From the NCBI GenBank assembly GCA_902702965.1, contig CACRXP010000620.1, positions 88,806-152,805 on the forward strand: 64,000 nt of DNA, written 5' to 3'. Under the pieces are notes generated by a model. That model saw nothing but the letters and a program-made list of their open reading frames with translations, did no database searches and was not told the origin of the DNA. Shown here in pieces: positions 28,101 through 41,800 of the stretch (its first letter is position 1; each line of letters starts with the position of its first letter). Position numbers and translations under genes: made by a program. Source of the stretch: Spirometra erinaceieuropaei. Lineage: Eukaryota; Platyhelminthes; Cestoda; Diphyllobothriidea; Diphyllobothriidae.

Positions 28101-31100
28101 TAAAGCGTAACTGTGTGTTTCAGTTAGGTCAGTCGAAATGGGTTTCCACAGCGCGAGGATCCTTAGCGATGTTTTCGTAAAAGAGTAGCCTCATGGCGCC
28201 TTCATCTGTCATCCTCACAACGCGACCGTTCACTCGCATATTTATGTGCTCCAACGTGGCGGAGGTGTTCAACCTGCTAACGTACTCCAAAAGCCAAGTG
28301 CTTGGGATCAGTTCTTGATGCTTCGTCTTTTGTATCTTTTGAAGGCATTTTGAGTGCCGCCTTCTCGCTTAACCTTGGTATTCTCCAAGTCTCCTCGCCG
28401 TGGAGAAACGCTGTGAGGACAACAACCATGTGCATTTTATGTTGAGGTATATGTCTCGGCGATTTCAGACCGAGGATCGCAGTCTGCCTAACACATGGTA
28501 GTTCGTTCATCACAGACCTTGCGACCATCGCCGTCCGGTAAAGGGCACTCGGGATACTTATGTGTGAATTTCTCTGCTGGGAACCAGACTAGCGCAACTC
28601 TCGTCTCACTGTCTTCTCTCACCGACGATATTTTTTGAGAAGACGGTGTGTAACTTAGTGATTGGTGTGCGTTCGGTATCCGACAAAGTCACCTTCGCCT
28701 GGTTCTCCACCTCGCACGAAACGGCCATAAAAGATAAGTTGGAAAGCGTCTGTGCGGCAATGGGCAAGGCCTCATGCCACCTCATCGCAGTCCAAATAAG
28801 ACGTGTCATAGGCTAGTGTGGGCTCCTCTTTCGGTCTAGCATAGCAGTGGTGTAGCCTGTTCGGGGAGCCCTACCAGTGAGTTATTTAAATATGTACCTA
28901 CGTCTAAAATTATGTGCATCTATACCCATCACTTACCACGTTTCTGGCTTTGCAAACTCTCTACTACCACTATTCCAAACCTATCAGTCTTGCTGATGTA
29001 GACCCTATCGCATCTGCGAGGTCCTTTCATCTGCTCGAGCTCCATTCCTTGTTGATTGGTGTTTGGGTTTAGACTCTCTGCTTCATTACACTGCATGCTA
29101 TGATCGCCTTATTCTCAAATACAATATCTGCTGGCCGTCTTGATTGCATACCAGTGTAGCGTATCTCCCTGTCCCTCTCGTCTGGGACTTTTTATCGACG
29201 CCTTTTCTTTTTTTCCTTGTTCCAATTCTCAGCCTTCGGCAGTTCCTCCTGCGCTCAACACGGCCCAAGTGGAAGCACTCCGCCAGGCCTTTATCAAGGT
29301 GTCCGGCACTGATGGGCAAATCACCGCCGATGAGCTGGTGGACATACTCAATGTAGCCTTTACTAAGGGTACGTTTAAATAGCACAACTCCTTTCCCGCC
29401 CCCGCCATCCCCCGCTCTTCCTCTCTAAACCGCAATTCAGTGTTATTTACCCTCTGCGCTACCCAGTTTGTTTTCCTTAAGTTATCAGTTGCTTCTCATG
29501 GGCTAGTTTGCATGTTTCCCGCGCCGCCCTGTAGCCACTTTTTCTGTTGTCGCTCACCAACTTCCGATAATTTTACGGAATTCCTTAATACCCCTTTCCC
29601 TCGACCGGTCCTTCAACATTCCCCGATGCTTACTTGTTGCTCTCACAAGCGGTCACCGCTACGTATATTCTTACTGTTTGTGTTGGTACGCTGTCGCCCC
29701 TGCTTGTTGACTTGACTTGCAGGCATCCGTTGCATTAAAATTTCCGCGCTCTCGCCTTTCACTCGGAATGGATTTTCGGGTTTTTTCTTTAATGTATGTG
29801 CGCACTGTAGCCGTGTTTGTATGTGTGTCTGTGTGTATTTTGTAGATTTTTTAAATTCCCGCATGGTAAAGTTTGTCCTCAGGTGCGTCCCCCTCGTCCT
29901 TTGTACGTTGGATGACGTTTCGTTGTTTTCTTTGCTAATTATGGTCTATGTTTACCGGGTCCGAAACTTTACTTGCCTATGCGGCGCATCAGGTTTATTT
30001 ACCCACGATTTTTACCTCTGTCGCAAAGCCTTATACGATAAGACTGACCTGATGTATCTCACCCTTGTCATACTGGAGACAGATTAGTGAAGGGCATGAA
30101 TTTGCCGCCAGTCGGTTTCCTTAAGCCGTAATAAGCGAAGTCTGCGGCCATGCTTACCTACTAGCAATTTCTTTTCGTACGTCCGTAGGGCAAGGTGAAT
30201 AATTTCATAATCTTGAGCCACGTAGCGCAAATCATCACCTTGCGTCAGAATTTTATCTAATTATTAACGTGGCAACAGAATGAAAGACTATCTGGGAGTT
30301 GATCGGTGTAGGGGGATCGAGTTGGCTATTGATCAGCAAATTCGTTGAGATTCACCCCACATCAGCCGAGGTCTAAGACCTAATTCATGGTTGGTGACTG
30401 CCACCATGGTCAACTCAGCCAATCATAGGTGCAAGACGTAGTCGATTGATTGGTTTTTCCACTCAAGCAGCTCATTTTGTTGATTCCTGCGTGTCTCTGA
30501 TAATGAACTCGAGATTTAACACCAGATACTTTTCCTGATGCTCGACACTTTTTTCCTCGTTTGCACTAGTAGGCTTTACTCGGATTCATATCTCTCCTAC
30601 GATAGTCCTATACTTTCCCTTTTATTTTGCCCTCTTCTACATCTGACGTAGTATTACGCCATTTCTCCCCCGTCCTCGGTAGTTCCCGACTTCCAGAAAA
30701 ATCAGGGGACCATCGAAAGTGACCAACCCGCGCGTTCTTTTTACAGACCCATTGTGTCTTTAGCTACGTCAATTTTCGATGTAAAAACCACGCGTATACC
30801 AAGGTTGCGTTTTTCTGATTTGGCTAACGAGCCATGACCTTCTGTCAAAACCTCGTCACTTAACATCTTTCTGGGGGCCTTATTACAGACTTCAACTTTT
30901 CAATCTGACGGACAAGTTTATCTTTAGTTCATATTATTTGTCCCGGCATCTTGCACACCTCATTTTCGGCACGACATACGTGACCTTGAGTGGGCTCGAT
31001 GGCTTTAAATCTCGTAGTTGGGAGATACCACCATCTGTCCCACAGTGCCGGTAATTTTTTAGAATCCGTTTTTCCTTTCCAGAATCTGTCGCTTTTATCG

Positions 31101-34100
31101 CGAATTTAGGTTTTTCACTAGAGTGTTGTCTTGGTAAACTCAAAGCGAAGTCATGAGTATAGTCTCTGCCAACCATGATGTCTGCCACGTACGTGCCCTG
31201 AACCCTCAAGCTCACTCGCCATTAATGAGATTTAGGCTTTTTCTTTACAGTATTATGTAATGGTCGTCAAAATTTTGATTTTTCGACGCACACTGTCTGG
31301 GTCTACGGGGTCTCCCCACTGTTTATTCTTCACGCACTCTGATGCGTCAGGTTACTTTTCGAGCTCGATTTTGCTCAAGTCATTTCCAGTATTCCATTGG
31401 GCCACAGGTGCGGACTGCAAACAGTGGGAGTTGATTTCTCTAAACAGTGCGGCTTTTAAGTCGTATTTTTAATCTTGAAGGTTCTTCCGGCGTAGACTAG
31501 ATAGATTGGAATTTGTCGTCGTCAGCCAGTGGTGGCGAGCAATAACTAGTCTATTTGTCAGTGTCTTATGGCTTAAGTGGTAATTTACATGACGAGGTCT
31601 TATTATCGGTTGGCAGCATCGTAACAGACAAAAACACTTCTTATCAAATACTCGCTTTTAATATACCCGTTGTGACAAGAATGACGATTGTTTACAGCAG
31701 TCGAAAGTGTTTGGTTCTCTGGTTTGTACGCTTTTGGAAATATTGCTTCCTGGTAGGTGAAAAGTAAAAAAGAAAAGAGTAAATGCGACGACGGCTCACA
31801 GGTCACAGCGCGTGCTTTCAGTAACAAACGAGTATCTAACAATCGTCGTTTTTTGTCATTTTTTGACATCTGTCCTCCCTTTGTAGTGCCCACACGTTTG
31901 GCTCTGGTAACTCTCTGACCTTCTTAACCCAGAATTTTTCGGCCTTTGGGATTTTACGGAAGGTCTAGTCGTTGTTGCTGTGATCGTGCAGCACTTTGCT
32001 TACATCGTCGCTACTAAATCAGCCGATGAATTCGCCACCGCGCCCTGGGTACCGCAAACGCCAGAAACAACAGTGGGAAAACTAGACCTGCCAACGATAT
32101 GGTGGGTATGGAATAATCGGTTTAGTTGAGACAACCCCGTTTATGGAAGATGCTTTTCACCGAAGTATCGTTTAAGCACGTTAGCCGGTGTTCATTGCAC
32201 TCGAAATACCCCTTCGCCTCTCGACGACCCGAATTTCATGAAAGGAGAAATCCTGCGCTTATCATTGGACCTGCATTCTGATACTGGAGACCTTTCCTTG
32301 GTGATAACGAACCAGCGGATACAAATCGTTCGGAAATTTGCAGGCAACATTGATCAAACAGAAGCAGAAGTGCCCTCATCCCACCCTATTATGAGTCAAT
32401 GCGACTGCCTCCCAGTCTGCATTAGCTCAAACGGCCAGGTGACTGTTGTCACCATTGCCTGTGACCGGCGCACTATTGGACAAGGGCCAACGATGAAGCA
32501 GACCTTGAAAACATTGGAGGCTCTCGACCACTCGAGGGCACGAGTTGGCGATACTCTGCTGCCAAAATGTCTTTTCGAAGTGCGACATAAATCACTATAA
32601 TGTGCCACAATCATCTAAAGAAGCCATACAGGAGCGTCAAGAAGGGATGCTGAAAAATATCCCGAGGGACCAAACAAACATCGAACCTCCATGACTGGCA
32701 AAATAGCATTGAGCACCCTGACAATGATGCCTACAGAGGATGCGGCATCAGAGTAAAGCCTATTAAGTACATACTTGTAAACTGACTTGAGCCCTATTGC
32801 ATTCGGGATCCAGACTGAGCGTCCTTGAGGCGACATCCAACTCCTAAAAGACGCTGATCACCCTGAAACGGTTGTAAACATGTGTCGGTATTGCCCAACC
32901 GCTTAGTGGCCTGCAGTCTGGGGTGCCCAAGACCTTTCCCTGCTTGTACAATAAAGTGTATTTTTGGCCACTGGACAGCCATCATCAGGCGTAACCTACC
33001 TTCAGACCTCGCAGACGTCGTCATAACCAATCACTCAGCCATCAAACCTTCGCCCAATAACGACCGGACCACGCAGACTCACTTACCTCTGCTGCCTCTA
33101 TGAAGTATAGTGAAGGCAGTGTTAGGCATGGCGGCTGCAAACCTGGTCACACGCACGCTGCTCACTCCGTTGTTCACCACAATTTCACCATCAGACTCCC
33201 ATTCTCGCTGTCCACTCAGAGATTACTGCGATGCCCAGAGTTGGTTTCCTGCTGAGCAGCAGCAGCACCGTTGGTATGGGCTTTCATCAAGCCGCTCCCC
33301 TCTGTCTAGAACGATTGACGCTTCTTTTCTATATTCACCCCCGACGACGTTCACTCGGATGACTACCGTTCTTGTCAGAAGAATGTCATGCACTTGTCAG
33401 TGGAATGTCCTGCACTTGGTCATTACGGCCTGCCGCCAGGAAATGCACGTGGCAGGGACGTTGGGTATTTGCAGCACACAAATCAACTAAAGGAGAGGCT
33501 TACTTGTGGAATCGTCTACAGTCTTCGTGTGTTAAGATGTTAGGTCTCTGACCCGCAAGAATTTTTTCAGCTGCTTCTAACTTCTAGTTTACGAGAACGT
33601 CATTCGCACCGTTCTATGTTTCTGGCTGTTTTGCGGAATTTCGATGGGCACGCACAATTTTGCTGATACATTAGGAAGATTTATGGGAAAATCCACGGGC
33701 ACAAGCTCTTGCATTCCCGTGGCCCTTGCGTGCACATTCATGATAACCGATTCCATATATCCCCCCACTCCAAAGAGCTTTTCTTTCAAATCAGACCTCT
33801 TTCTTTTACCTCCTTCTTGTCTCATTATTGTTCTTCTCTCGCCTGGTCCTCTTAATTTTCGCACTGATTCCTACTTTTCCCACTGTCCTTACTGAAAGCG
33901 CTAGTGACGTATGCTGGCTTCCTTGGCCCAGCATACCTTCTTCTTCTTCTTCCGCCGTCGAACTTCAACTTTTTGACGCATACGTTTTTATCACGACTCA
34001 CGCGCTGTCCCTACCTCCGCCCTTCGCTCACATCCACGACTTGTCCTCTCTTCATAATTCTGCTTGTTTTATTTCATATCAGAGTTGGCAATTAATCCGG

Positions 34101-37100
34101 ATGAGAATGCACCAAAGCCCCAGCAACAACCGGGAACACAACGATCGGAGCCGAAGGCATCAGTGAAACGCTCGCCCATGTTCCTACTCTGCTGTGGCGC
34201 CCCCTCTCCGGAGCCCAGCCAGGAAACAGCCGGCTCAGCCCACTATCAATCCGCTGCCACTGACGGTGCGCAAATATTGTACATTCACACAGACAGAGAG
34301 GGGGGAGAGAGGGACGGGTTCTGTGTGCTTGCGCAATTTCGTGTGTATGCGCGCGGCTCCTTTTTATTCACGCTGCCTTCCTATGTCATCTAGCCTAGGC
34401 TGCACGCTGCATACTTCTTCCTCTCTTCTACTCTCCTGTGGGGTTTGTTGTTTCATCTATTAACCGCCTGGTCGCACAGGCACCCTCTGTTCCTGTCTTC
34501 TTCAGCCGCGGATGCCCATCCAACTTTTTGACGGGAAATTGTTTCTGTCGACGTCCTGCTGTCCAGTTACTGCTCTTTTCCCGGTGTCGTTGCGTCTACT
34601 ACAAATTCCACCTTTTGTTCACCACTGCTGTGGCGGTCTAGAGTTCGGGTGGGATTGCCTTGTCTGCTGCAACTCTTTCTCCCCCCGCCCTCCCCCCCCC
34701 TCAGACATAAGCCAAACGTCAGGTGACAGAGCTGAGGGAATTTGTACTTTAAGTGACCTGCAGGAACCTCAGAACTTGGCTTCCCCGATGCACCTGCATA
34801 TGCTCCTGAGCGGACTTACCTGCCCCTCGGTACCCAGATAATAACCTAAAAGTTTTCCGGATTGTTTAAGTGCGAATATGCATGCGTGTATTGGCAAGTG
34901 ACTTAGGTGCACATCAGTTTGAGCCCGTGTGCACAAGTTTCGCATTACTAATCATTCGAACGTTAGACTGGTGTAAGGTCCTTTTGCGTCCCGAAACCTA
35001 TTCAGTTCTGCAGGCAAGCCTTTTTGCAGCTAAGACAGTGCTAACGAATGCATTTGGTTAAGTAACACTTTTCGCCGGCTGTCCAGGAGGACTTGCGTTT
35101 GTTGACTTTGTTTGTTGCTTTGTTGACTTTTTCGGTCCCCATGCTGAACACTGAATGATTGCCGAAACTATGCTCATGACGTTAGTCGTACAATTTATAA
35201 TCATATCGCGCGGCCATTTGAAATATCCGATAATGCGAGAAAGGACGTGTACGGTTCTTCTCATGCCTCACGATCCTCCCCGAATATCTGCAATGGGTCA
35301 TAGAATGACCCACTTCAAAAAGTAACGAAATCCTGATTTCTCCGGCGCCACATCATTTTTCCCGATTTTGGTCGCGCAAGTCTTTAGTTAAGATCAGGGA
35401 AAATTTTGTCCCTCTATGACTTTCCAGATTTTATGTCTCCCTTTGCAATTTTCAGGGTTGTTCTGCGATAGATAAGGAAAAACCCAGCACTCGGGATGAA
35501 TAGTTCCATTAGATGCGTTTTAATATGCTTACCCTGTTTTCTCTTTCCTCTAAAATCGATGATTTGGTAACTAACTTAAGTATTACCTGAGGATAAATTC
35601 CCCTCTCAGTTATTTTTTTCAGGCCACTTTCGTAACAAAGTAGCCCAGACGTCTAGTTCTTACCTTTTGTCCAAATCTTCACCACACTGATTGCCTCTGG
35701 AAATCGAGGGCGAGTTTTTTCGTCTGGATCTGGTCTGTCTGCTTGTTGGTTGCATGCCTTTTACACGCACCTTCTGTTTTAACTTTTGTATTTGTCGTTT
35801 TTGTGACAAAGCGCATGGTGGCAGATGTCGGTGATGTCGCCCATACGTAGTCTTTGCTCATACCGAAATGTCGCCTCTTCCTGCATGGATTTCTTCTCGC
35901 CGTTGTTTATTGTTATTGTTAAAATCTTTTGACTAATTACTCATTTATTGTCTAAGTCTTACTATTTTGGCACAAAACTGTCCCCTCCACTGGCGGGTGA
36001 TTGTAGGCCCTCCACAAATGCCCCATTAAACACTATTTTTTTTCATTTTGTTTCCTATTTTTGGGGTATTAGCGGCAAGCTCCCACCAGTTACTCCTTAG
36101 CCAAGCCTTTAATTGGCATAAGTTGATGTCATTCAGTTAACCTTTCAGTTTCAAGGGCCACCCGAAAGTCTTCGAACACGCTTTGGGTACTACCATTACC
36201 GCACAAACCATCCCTCTGTGTCTAAAAGAGTCTAACACACGCTGTCTCAGCACCCCCTCCCTCCCAGGGAGTTAAAACGTTGGTTAAGTCTGTGTGCCTC
36301 CACAGTACACGCTTATTTTTGCGTCAACAATCCATCGTTGTCTAACTCACCCGACTTCCTTTTCTCTCGCGGCGTGCGTGCTGATATGAGTAGACTTTTT
36401 AATCACATCCTACGAATAGTGTCTTGTGTAACATCTAATCGCCCTCGTATTCAATAATGTCATTAGCTTATCCTCCCCGTATATCTGTATTTACATTGTC
36501 CCCTCTCTGCGTAGAAACCCTCTGTACGGGTTCGTTTTACTCATAGTACTGTTAAACCCTTTTCCATGTCGACATCTTTTACTAATTAGAAAATTACCTT
36601 TTATTTTAGACTTTGCTTTTGAGGGCTTCAGTTTGGAGTCTTGTCGTAGCCTGATCGCCATGATGGACGTGAGTTCTCTCGCCTTGTTTTCCTGTCGCCT
36701 GTCAGTATTTTCTCTCAACCAGAGCCATGGTCTATCAAATGGGCGTATCGTTTCTTGTGATTCCATGAAGTGACTAAATTAAAGAAGTAAATATCCACTG
36801 TAAAAATGAACCATGTCATTGAAAAGCCATTTCAAACTTCCCGTTTCCCAACACCCAGTTCCAATAATATCGATTGTAGTAAGGCTCTAAACTGGTATCG
36901 CAGATTTTCTGCCGCAAATTGCTTTAGAGCTATGTTTTTTGGGATCAACAATGCATGCACTCCTCTTTTTGATATCTTAGACCATGCTGATTGAAATTTT
37001 CTGTCCATTTAATGTTAATTCGGAAGAACCCGACTATGCACACTAGATTGTATGCCAGCCCTGATCTTCTTTTGCAAAACACCTATTTCCTGTTGGCGGA

Positions 37101-38702
37101 TGGTTTTCTCCAAAAAGACTTGCGCGTACGTTGCTTTCATTGTGAGTGGTCTGCCTCCGGTGCATGAACGCTTAAGAACCTCGTGTGCATCTCATCTGAT
37201 CACTGCTCAACAGTCCTTCGAGAATGAGGCTTAGCACACGAGTTCTGTCTTAAAAGTGCTCATCCAGATGCACACTGACAAACAAAAATTGATGCTTGGC
37301 ACGTGGCCCGATGCACTTAAAGGTTTTCTTCTCCCCTCATGACCTTCGTTTCGATTTCTTGGCTGAATTATTTTGGATTATTGGTGAGAATCCCAGTAAG
37401 TCTTTCATTGCGCTATATGGGCTTTTGCGAGGACGTCCATCCTATTTATTTTTGACTCTTATTAACCCTTATACTCGTTAGGTTGACCGTTCAGGAACTC
37501 TCGACTTTGAGGAATTTAAGACCTTGTGGGAGATTCTACGTCATTGGAAGGTAATGTGTCGATGCGTGTACATTTTACTTACTATTATTACTCCTTCCGC
37601 CTTTGTTCACTTTATTTTCTCCCATAAACCGCCTCTTTAGCACTGTTCAAAAATTCGTATTCAATTCTCAACTAATGAGTTAGCGTTCTTGATGGAGAGC
37701 ATTTTTGAAATTCATGTTTCCCCTTAAAGCTGGATAACCATGAGCACAAACTCCATTCGACCTAGTTTCGGATGATGGTTGACAAGCATCGCTTTTTGAA
37801 ACCAGGGCGCGAAGTGAACGTGTTGTGTCCTCTCGTGTTACATGGTGTTGCTGTATTTATTTCACCGGAAAGGGACTACGTAGGACTTTCCCTGGATCGA
37901 CGCGAGCTAAATCAGGGTACGGCATGAGCTACAAGGCTGGGCAGCCATAACAAGTGTACAAGGGGGTGTGGTGGCGCACCTATGTGCCGGCCCATGTCGC
38001 GCCAACCCACTGTTTTCGATTTCCGCCCCCCAGTCTTCATGACTGCCTTGACACCGGGCTCAGGTTGGCAAAGGGAGAGTGAGATAGATGCAGCGCAAGT
38101 CCACTATCACCAGGCCAATTCACGCGCAAGTCATCGTCCCTGCGCCCACCTTGCTGTGGAGCGCACGGTGGGCATCGTCGGAAACGACGGTCGAACTGTC
38201 GTCTCAACAATATCTGTTTATCAGCGCAATTATTTTTACACCTGTAGGTTCGATTTTGGTATCTGTCTTGTCATCTGCACTCGTGCCGTAACCCTTTTGT
38301 GACGCTGTTGAGGGCCTGAAATTCTGACGCATTTTGAACTGCCTGGACGGCATCTTGGCGGTCGCTTGGATTTATTTGTTAGTGTCTTTATCTACTTCGG
38401 ACTTTTGTCACCCCTAGCAGTTGGAACACAATGACTTTGGAAAGAGGGATTGAGGTCAGTGCTGCAGAAACCTTCCTCACTGCAATCCTGTTTCCCTTCA
38501 GATCACCCATAACTCCCAGGTGATGGTAATCCCCGTCGAGTTTAATAAACATGGTGTCGTAGCAACCTAGAATTTGGAGTTATACCTTGGACTTTATTTG
38601 TCGACCTTGTGCATTTCCAGCTAGGGCTCCGTGTGCTCATCGACTTCTGCCTCTGGGTGGGCGGTCTTTATTTGAGCGAACCCGTTTCATACATTACTAC
38701 TT

Positions 38703-38779
<77 letters not shown>

Positions 38780-38801
38780 GCTACTACCACTACTACTACT
38801 G

Positions 38802-38886
<85 letters not shown>

Positions 38887-41800
38887 CTTTGCTGCCCCTA
38901 CGCCAATAATTCTGCTCGTAACACTAAAACCTGCCAGTACCACTCTTTCTACCACTACTATTCATATCAGCGTCGCCACCACTACTCCAGCCCCTGACAC
39001 GCCACCATTGATCTGCTATCATTATAAATTAGGGCTATCCTTTTTTGGATATGCTTAATGCATATGCAGTTCAAGTTAAGTCACCGCCTGGAGGCTGCCG
39101 CAAGCATCTTTGTGACGTTTTATTGTCCCTTATAGGCTACTTTCAAGAAGTTCGACGCGGACAAGAATGGAACTATGAGCTCTTTCGAGCTGCGAAACGC
39201 TCTCAAATTTGTGGGTAAGTTGGTTATGTGGTCCAAATGTTGTAGGTGATTTCTTGCGCCTGACGCATTTCCCCAACAGACAATACGTACGGTTGTAGTT
39301 CAGATTTTGACACACCATTTGGAGAGAGTGTCGGTTGCGCGAGTGATCAGACGACAACCGACCTCATTTGTTAAGAGGAGTAATGTTATCACCTTTGTTA
39401 CTCAGTAGAATACTCTAAAATTTTTGAAGTTTGTGACAGAAGTTTTGAGCCAGGCCATCTGTTTACAAGTTCTTGCAATTTTCCTTTGCACATGTCTTGA
39501 GTATATTCCCCCAAGAATGAAGTTAAGCTCATGATTCCGAATGCACGTATCTGATAACGCACTCGTCTTTAATTCCAAAGACAAAACTCGACTGAGGAAC
39601 AAAGAAGGATGCAAAGGTCATGTATATCAAATAAAATGCACCTTGATGCATTAAACTTCATTACATGATATTGCCGTCGTCCGATGCTTTCAGTTTATCA
39701 ATCCTCCGTACCATACTGTAGACTGCGTGGTTGGTAAATGTGATGGGTATTTCATCCCGGGTTTGAACTGAGGCATCTTTCAAACTTATTAAGTTGGCCG
39801 GTAACTAATTGTTTCCGAATTTGTACTGTCGGGTTTAGGTCAAGTGACCGCTCAGACCTCATTCGGGTTCGTGCCCCATTGCTGTTTTTAAAGGCGACAA
39901 TAATTTCCTTCCAATAAGGAGCTTCGTACTCACTCTGCCTCGCGATATTATCCAATCCTCTTGTAGTTGGTAGTAGGTGTTCCCAAAGTTCTCCTTATCA
40001 TCAAACTTTAAAGGTGTAATCACGTGCTCGCTCCAATTGTTTGTCCATGGTGGCTTTTTTGCTGTCTCCTCCCGAAAGTTCGATTTTACCCTCTGGATAT
40101 CCCACCTGGACTGCGACTTTTCAGTCCAGACTGCTCAATTTCATAGATTCTGTTAAGTGCCTTTGTTCATTTCTACAGACGGACCCTTTTGGGTGTTCTA
40201 TCCGTAATCCATGCGCAATGTCGCATTGTCCATTCAAGTCCTGTCATTCTGTGGGCGTAATNNNNNNNNNNNNNNNNNNNNNNNNNNNNNNNNNNNNNNN
40301 NNNNNNNNNNNNNNNNNNNNNNNNNNNNNNNNNNNNNNNNNNNNNNNNNNNNNNNNNNNNNNNNNNNNNNNNCGATGGATTTAGATCACAAGTACTGGCT
40401 TTGTCGTGAAGATGTTCGAGGGCTTTCGGAAGGCAAGGCGTCCGCACGTGTTATCTCTCCGTAAACTGAGTTTTTACCCTTCTCCGATTTTGAGAAAGTT
40501 AATTTTCCAATTGCCCCAGTGGGGTGGTTTGTAGTGACTCATCAATGACACTTTCGACAAACTGAGCACCTCTTACGTCGGTCGGCAAGGCGCTGGGAAA
40601 AACTAGTCCGGATCAGGGTGGGGTGAACGCATCCGAGGAAACGTTGAACGTGGGATTCCGAAGACAAGTATTTCGAGGATTCATTGCATTTCCGGTTTCG
40701 ATGCCTCACCACAAGGGGATCCATAACGCGGGAATGCGGGATGTCTCAAAATTGTCCGCTTGATCTCCCCACGCTTTAGTTCATTTGCAGGCTGTGAAAA
40801 CGCATATCTGACATTAGTGAGAGGAAAAATCCATACATCTTAAGCACGGTCTGGTGCATAAAACGTTTTCTAAACGGCAGCTGTCCGTATTTTGTATATT
40901 AATTTATCCTGAACGAGAAAATAATCGCCTCTTTCTTCTATTAGTAAATAATCAACTATTTGCTGTCTTTAGTATCTTCGTACTTCCGAAAATCTGATTG
41001 TTGATTTTGCAAGAAGCAAATCTAAAAAAGGAAAGGCTGAAGAAGATGCGTGTGCACTTTTGAATAATCAAACCATGTCCTCCTCAACTTACACCCAACT
41101 ACCGGCTGAGCCATCGCATTAGTCAAATAACGCCTGTCTGCTTTACTTTTGTTAATACTATAATTGATTTCCTTATTTTTGTCGTCGGTTGCGGCATGTC
41201 AGTCTATGTGCTGCTAGCCAATAAGCATCGCAAAACACTTCATTAGGGCATCGATCCGTGCCAGACGGTAGTCAGCGCGCGAGTTTTTCCTCCCTCGTCT
41301 TTTTCGCCTGAATGCAGCCACTAGAGACTTGTTTTGGGCAAAACGGACTCATTTTCCCCATTTATCCAGCCCAGGGCAGCCATAATGTGTCTGTTTCTCC
41401 TAGGTTCTCTATTCGTCTTTATAGACGGATCTTTCTGGACGTTCTCCCCATAATCCAAGCGTCACAGGTTTAGGTTCCACTAGACTCGATAACCCGTCGT
41501 TGCTTTATTTTTTGGACATCATTCTACGTGTTTATGAAGCCTATTGTCCTTGAATTTCTGAATGCGTTCTCATCTGGCCTTTGCAGCATAAATAATCTGT
41601 TTGTTTTTTGCTAATACTTTTTTCGTTTTCTACCGTCTGCTGTTAAAAAGTATTCCCTCTACCATGCCAGGTTACAACATTAACAACGCCACTTTCGGAA
41701 GCTTGGTTTTGCGTTTCGCAAACAGGGAACAGATTCTTCACTTTGATGATTACATAATCTGCTGTGCTCGTTTGCGAACTGCCTTCGAATGTCTCAAAGC

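Larger units (their letters stand above)
23717..29232 (+). other. calpain introns 10 to 12
   Basis: The region is interrupted only by the two micro-exons at 25445 and 26993. It holds a short GC-rich (GGC/GAC) simple tract at about 24240-24277 and a decayed non-LTR reverse transcriptase remnant on the minus strand around 28.1-28.8 kb. I recognise nothing else. Confidence 0.6.
34266..41670 (+). other. calpain introns 14 to 17
   Basis: Between the small EF-hand exons the introns are AT-rich. They contain a dispersed repeat at about 37.95-38.25 kb, a long (CTA)n microsatellite at 38694-38884 and an assembly gap at 40262-40372. Two short similar blocks (about 40170-40240 and 41395-41465) suggest another old repeat. 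Confidence 0.55.

Noticed and set aside
38587..39058. Open frames of 95-149 codons over the CTA tract on both strands
   Set aside because: They are poly-Tyr, poly-Thr or poly-Val translations of a microsatellite, not proteins.
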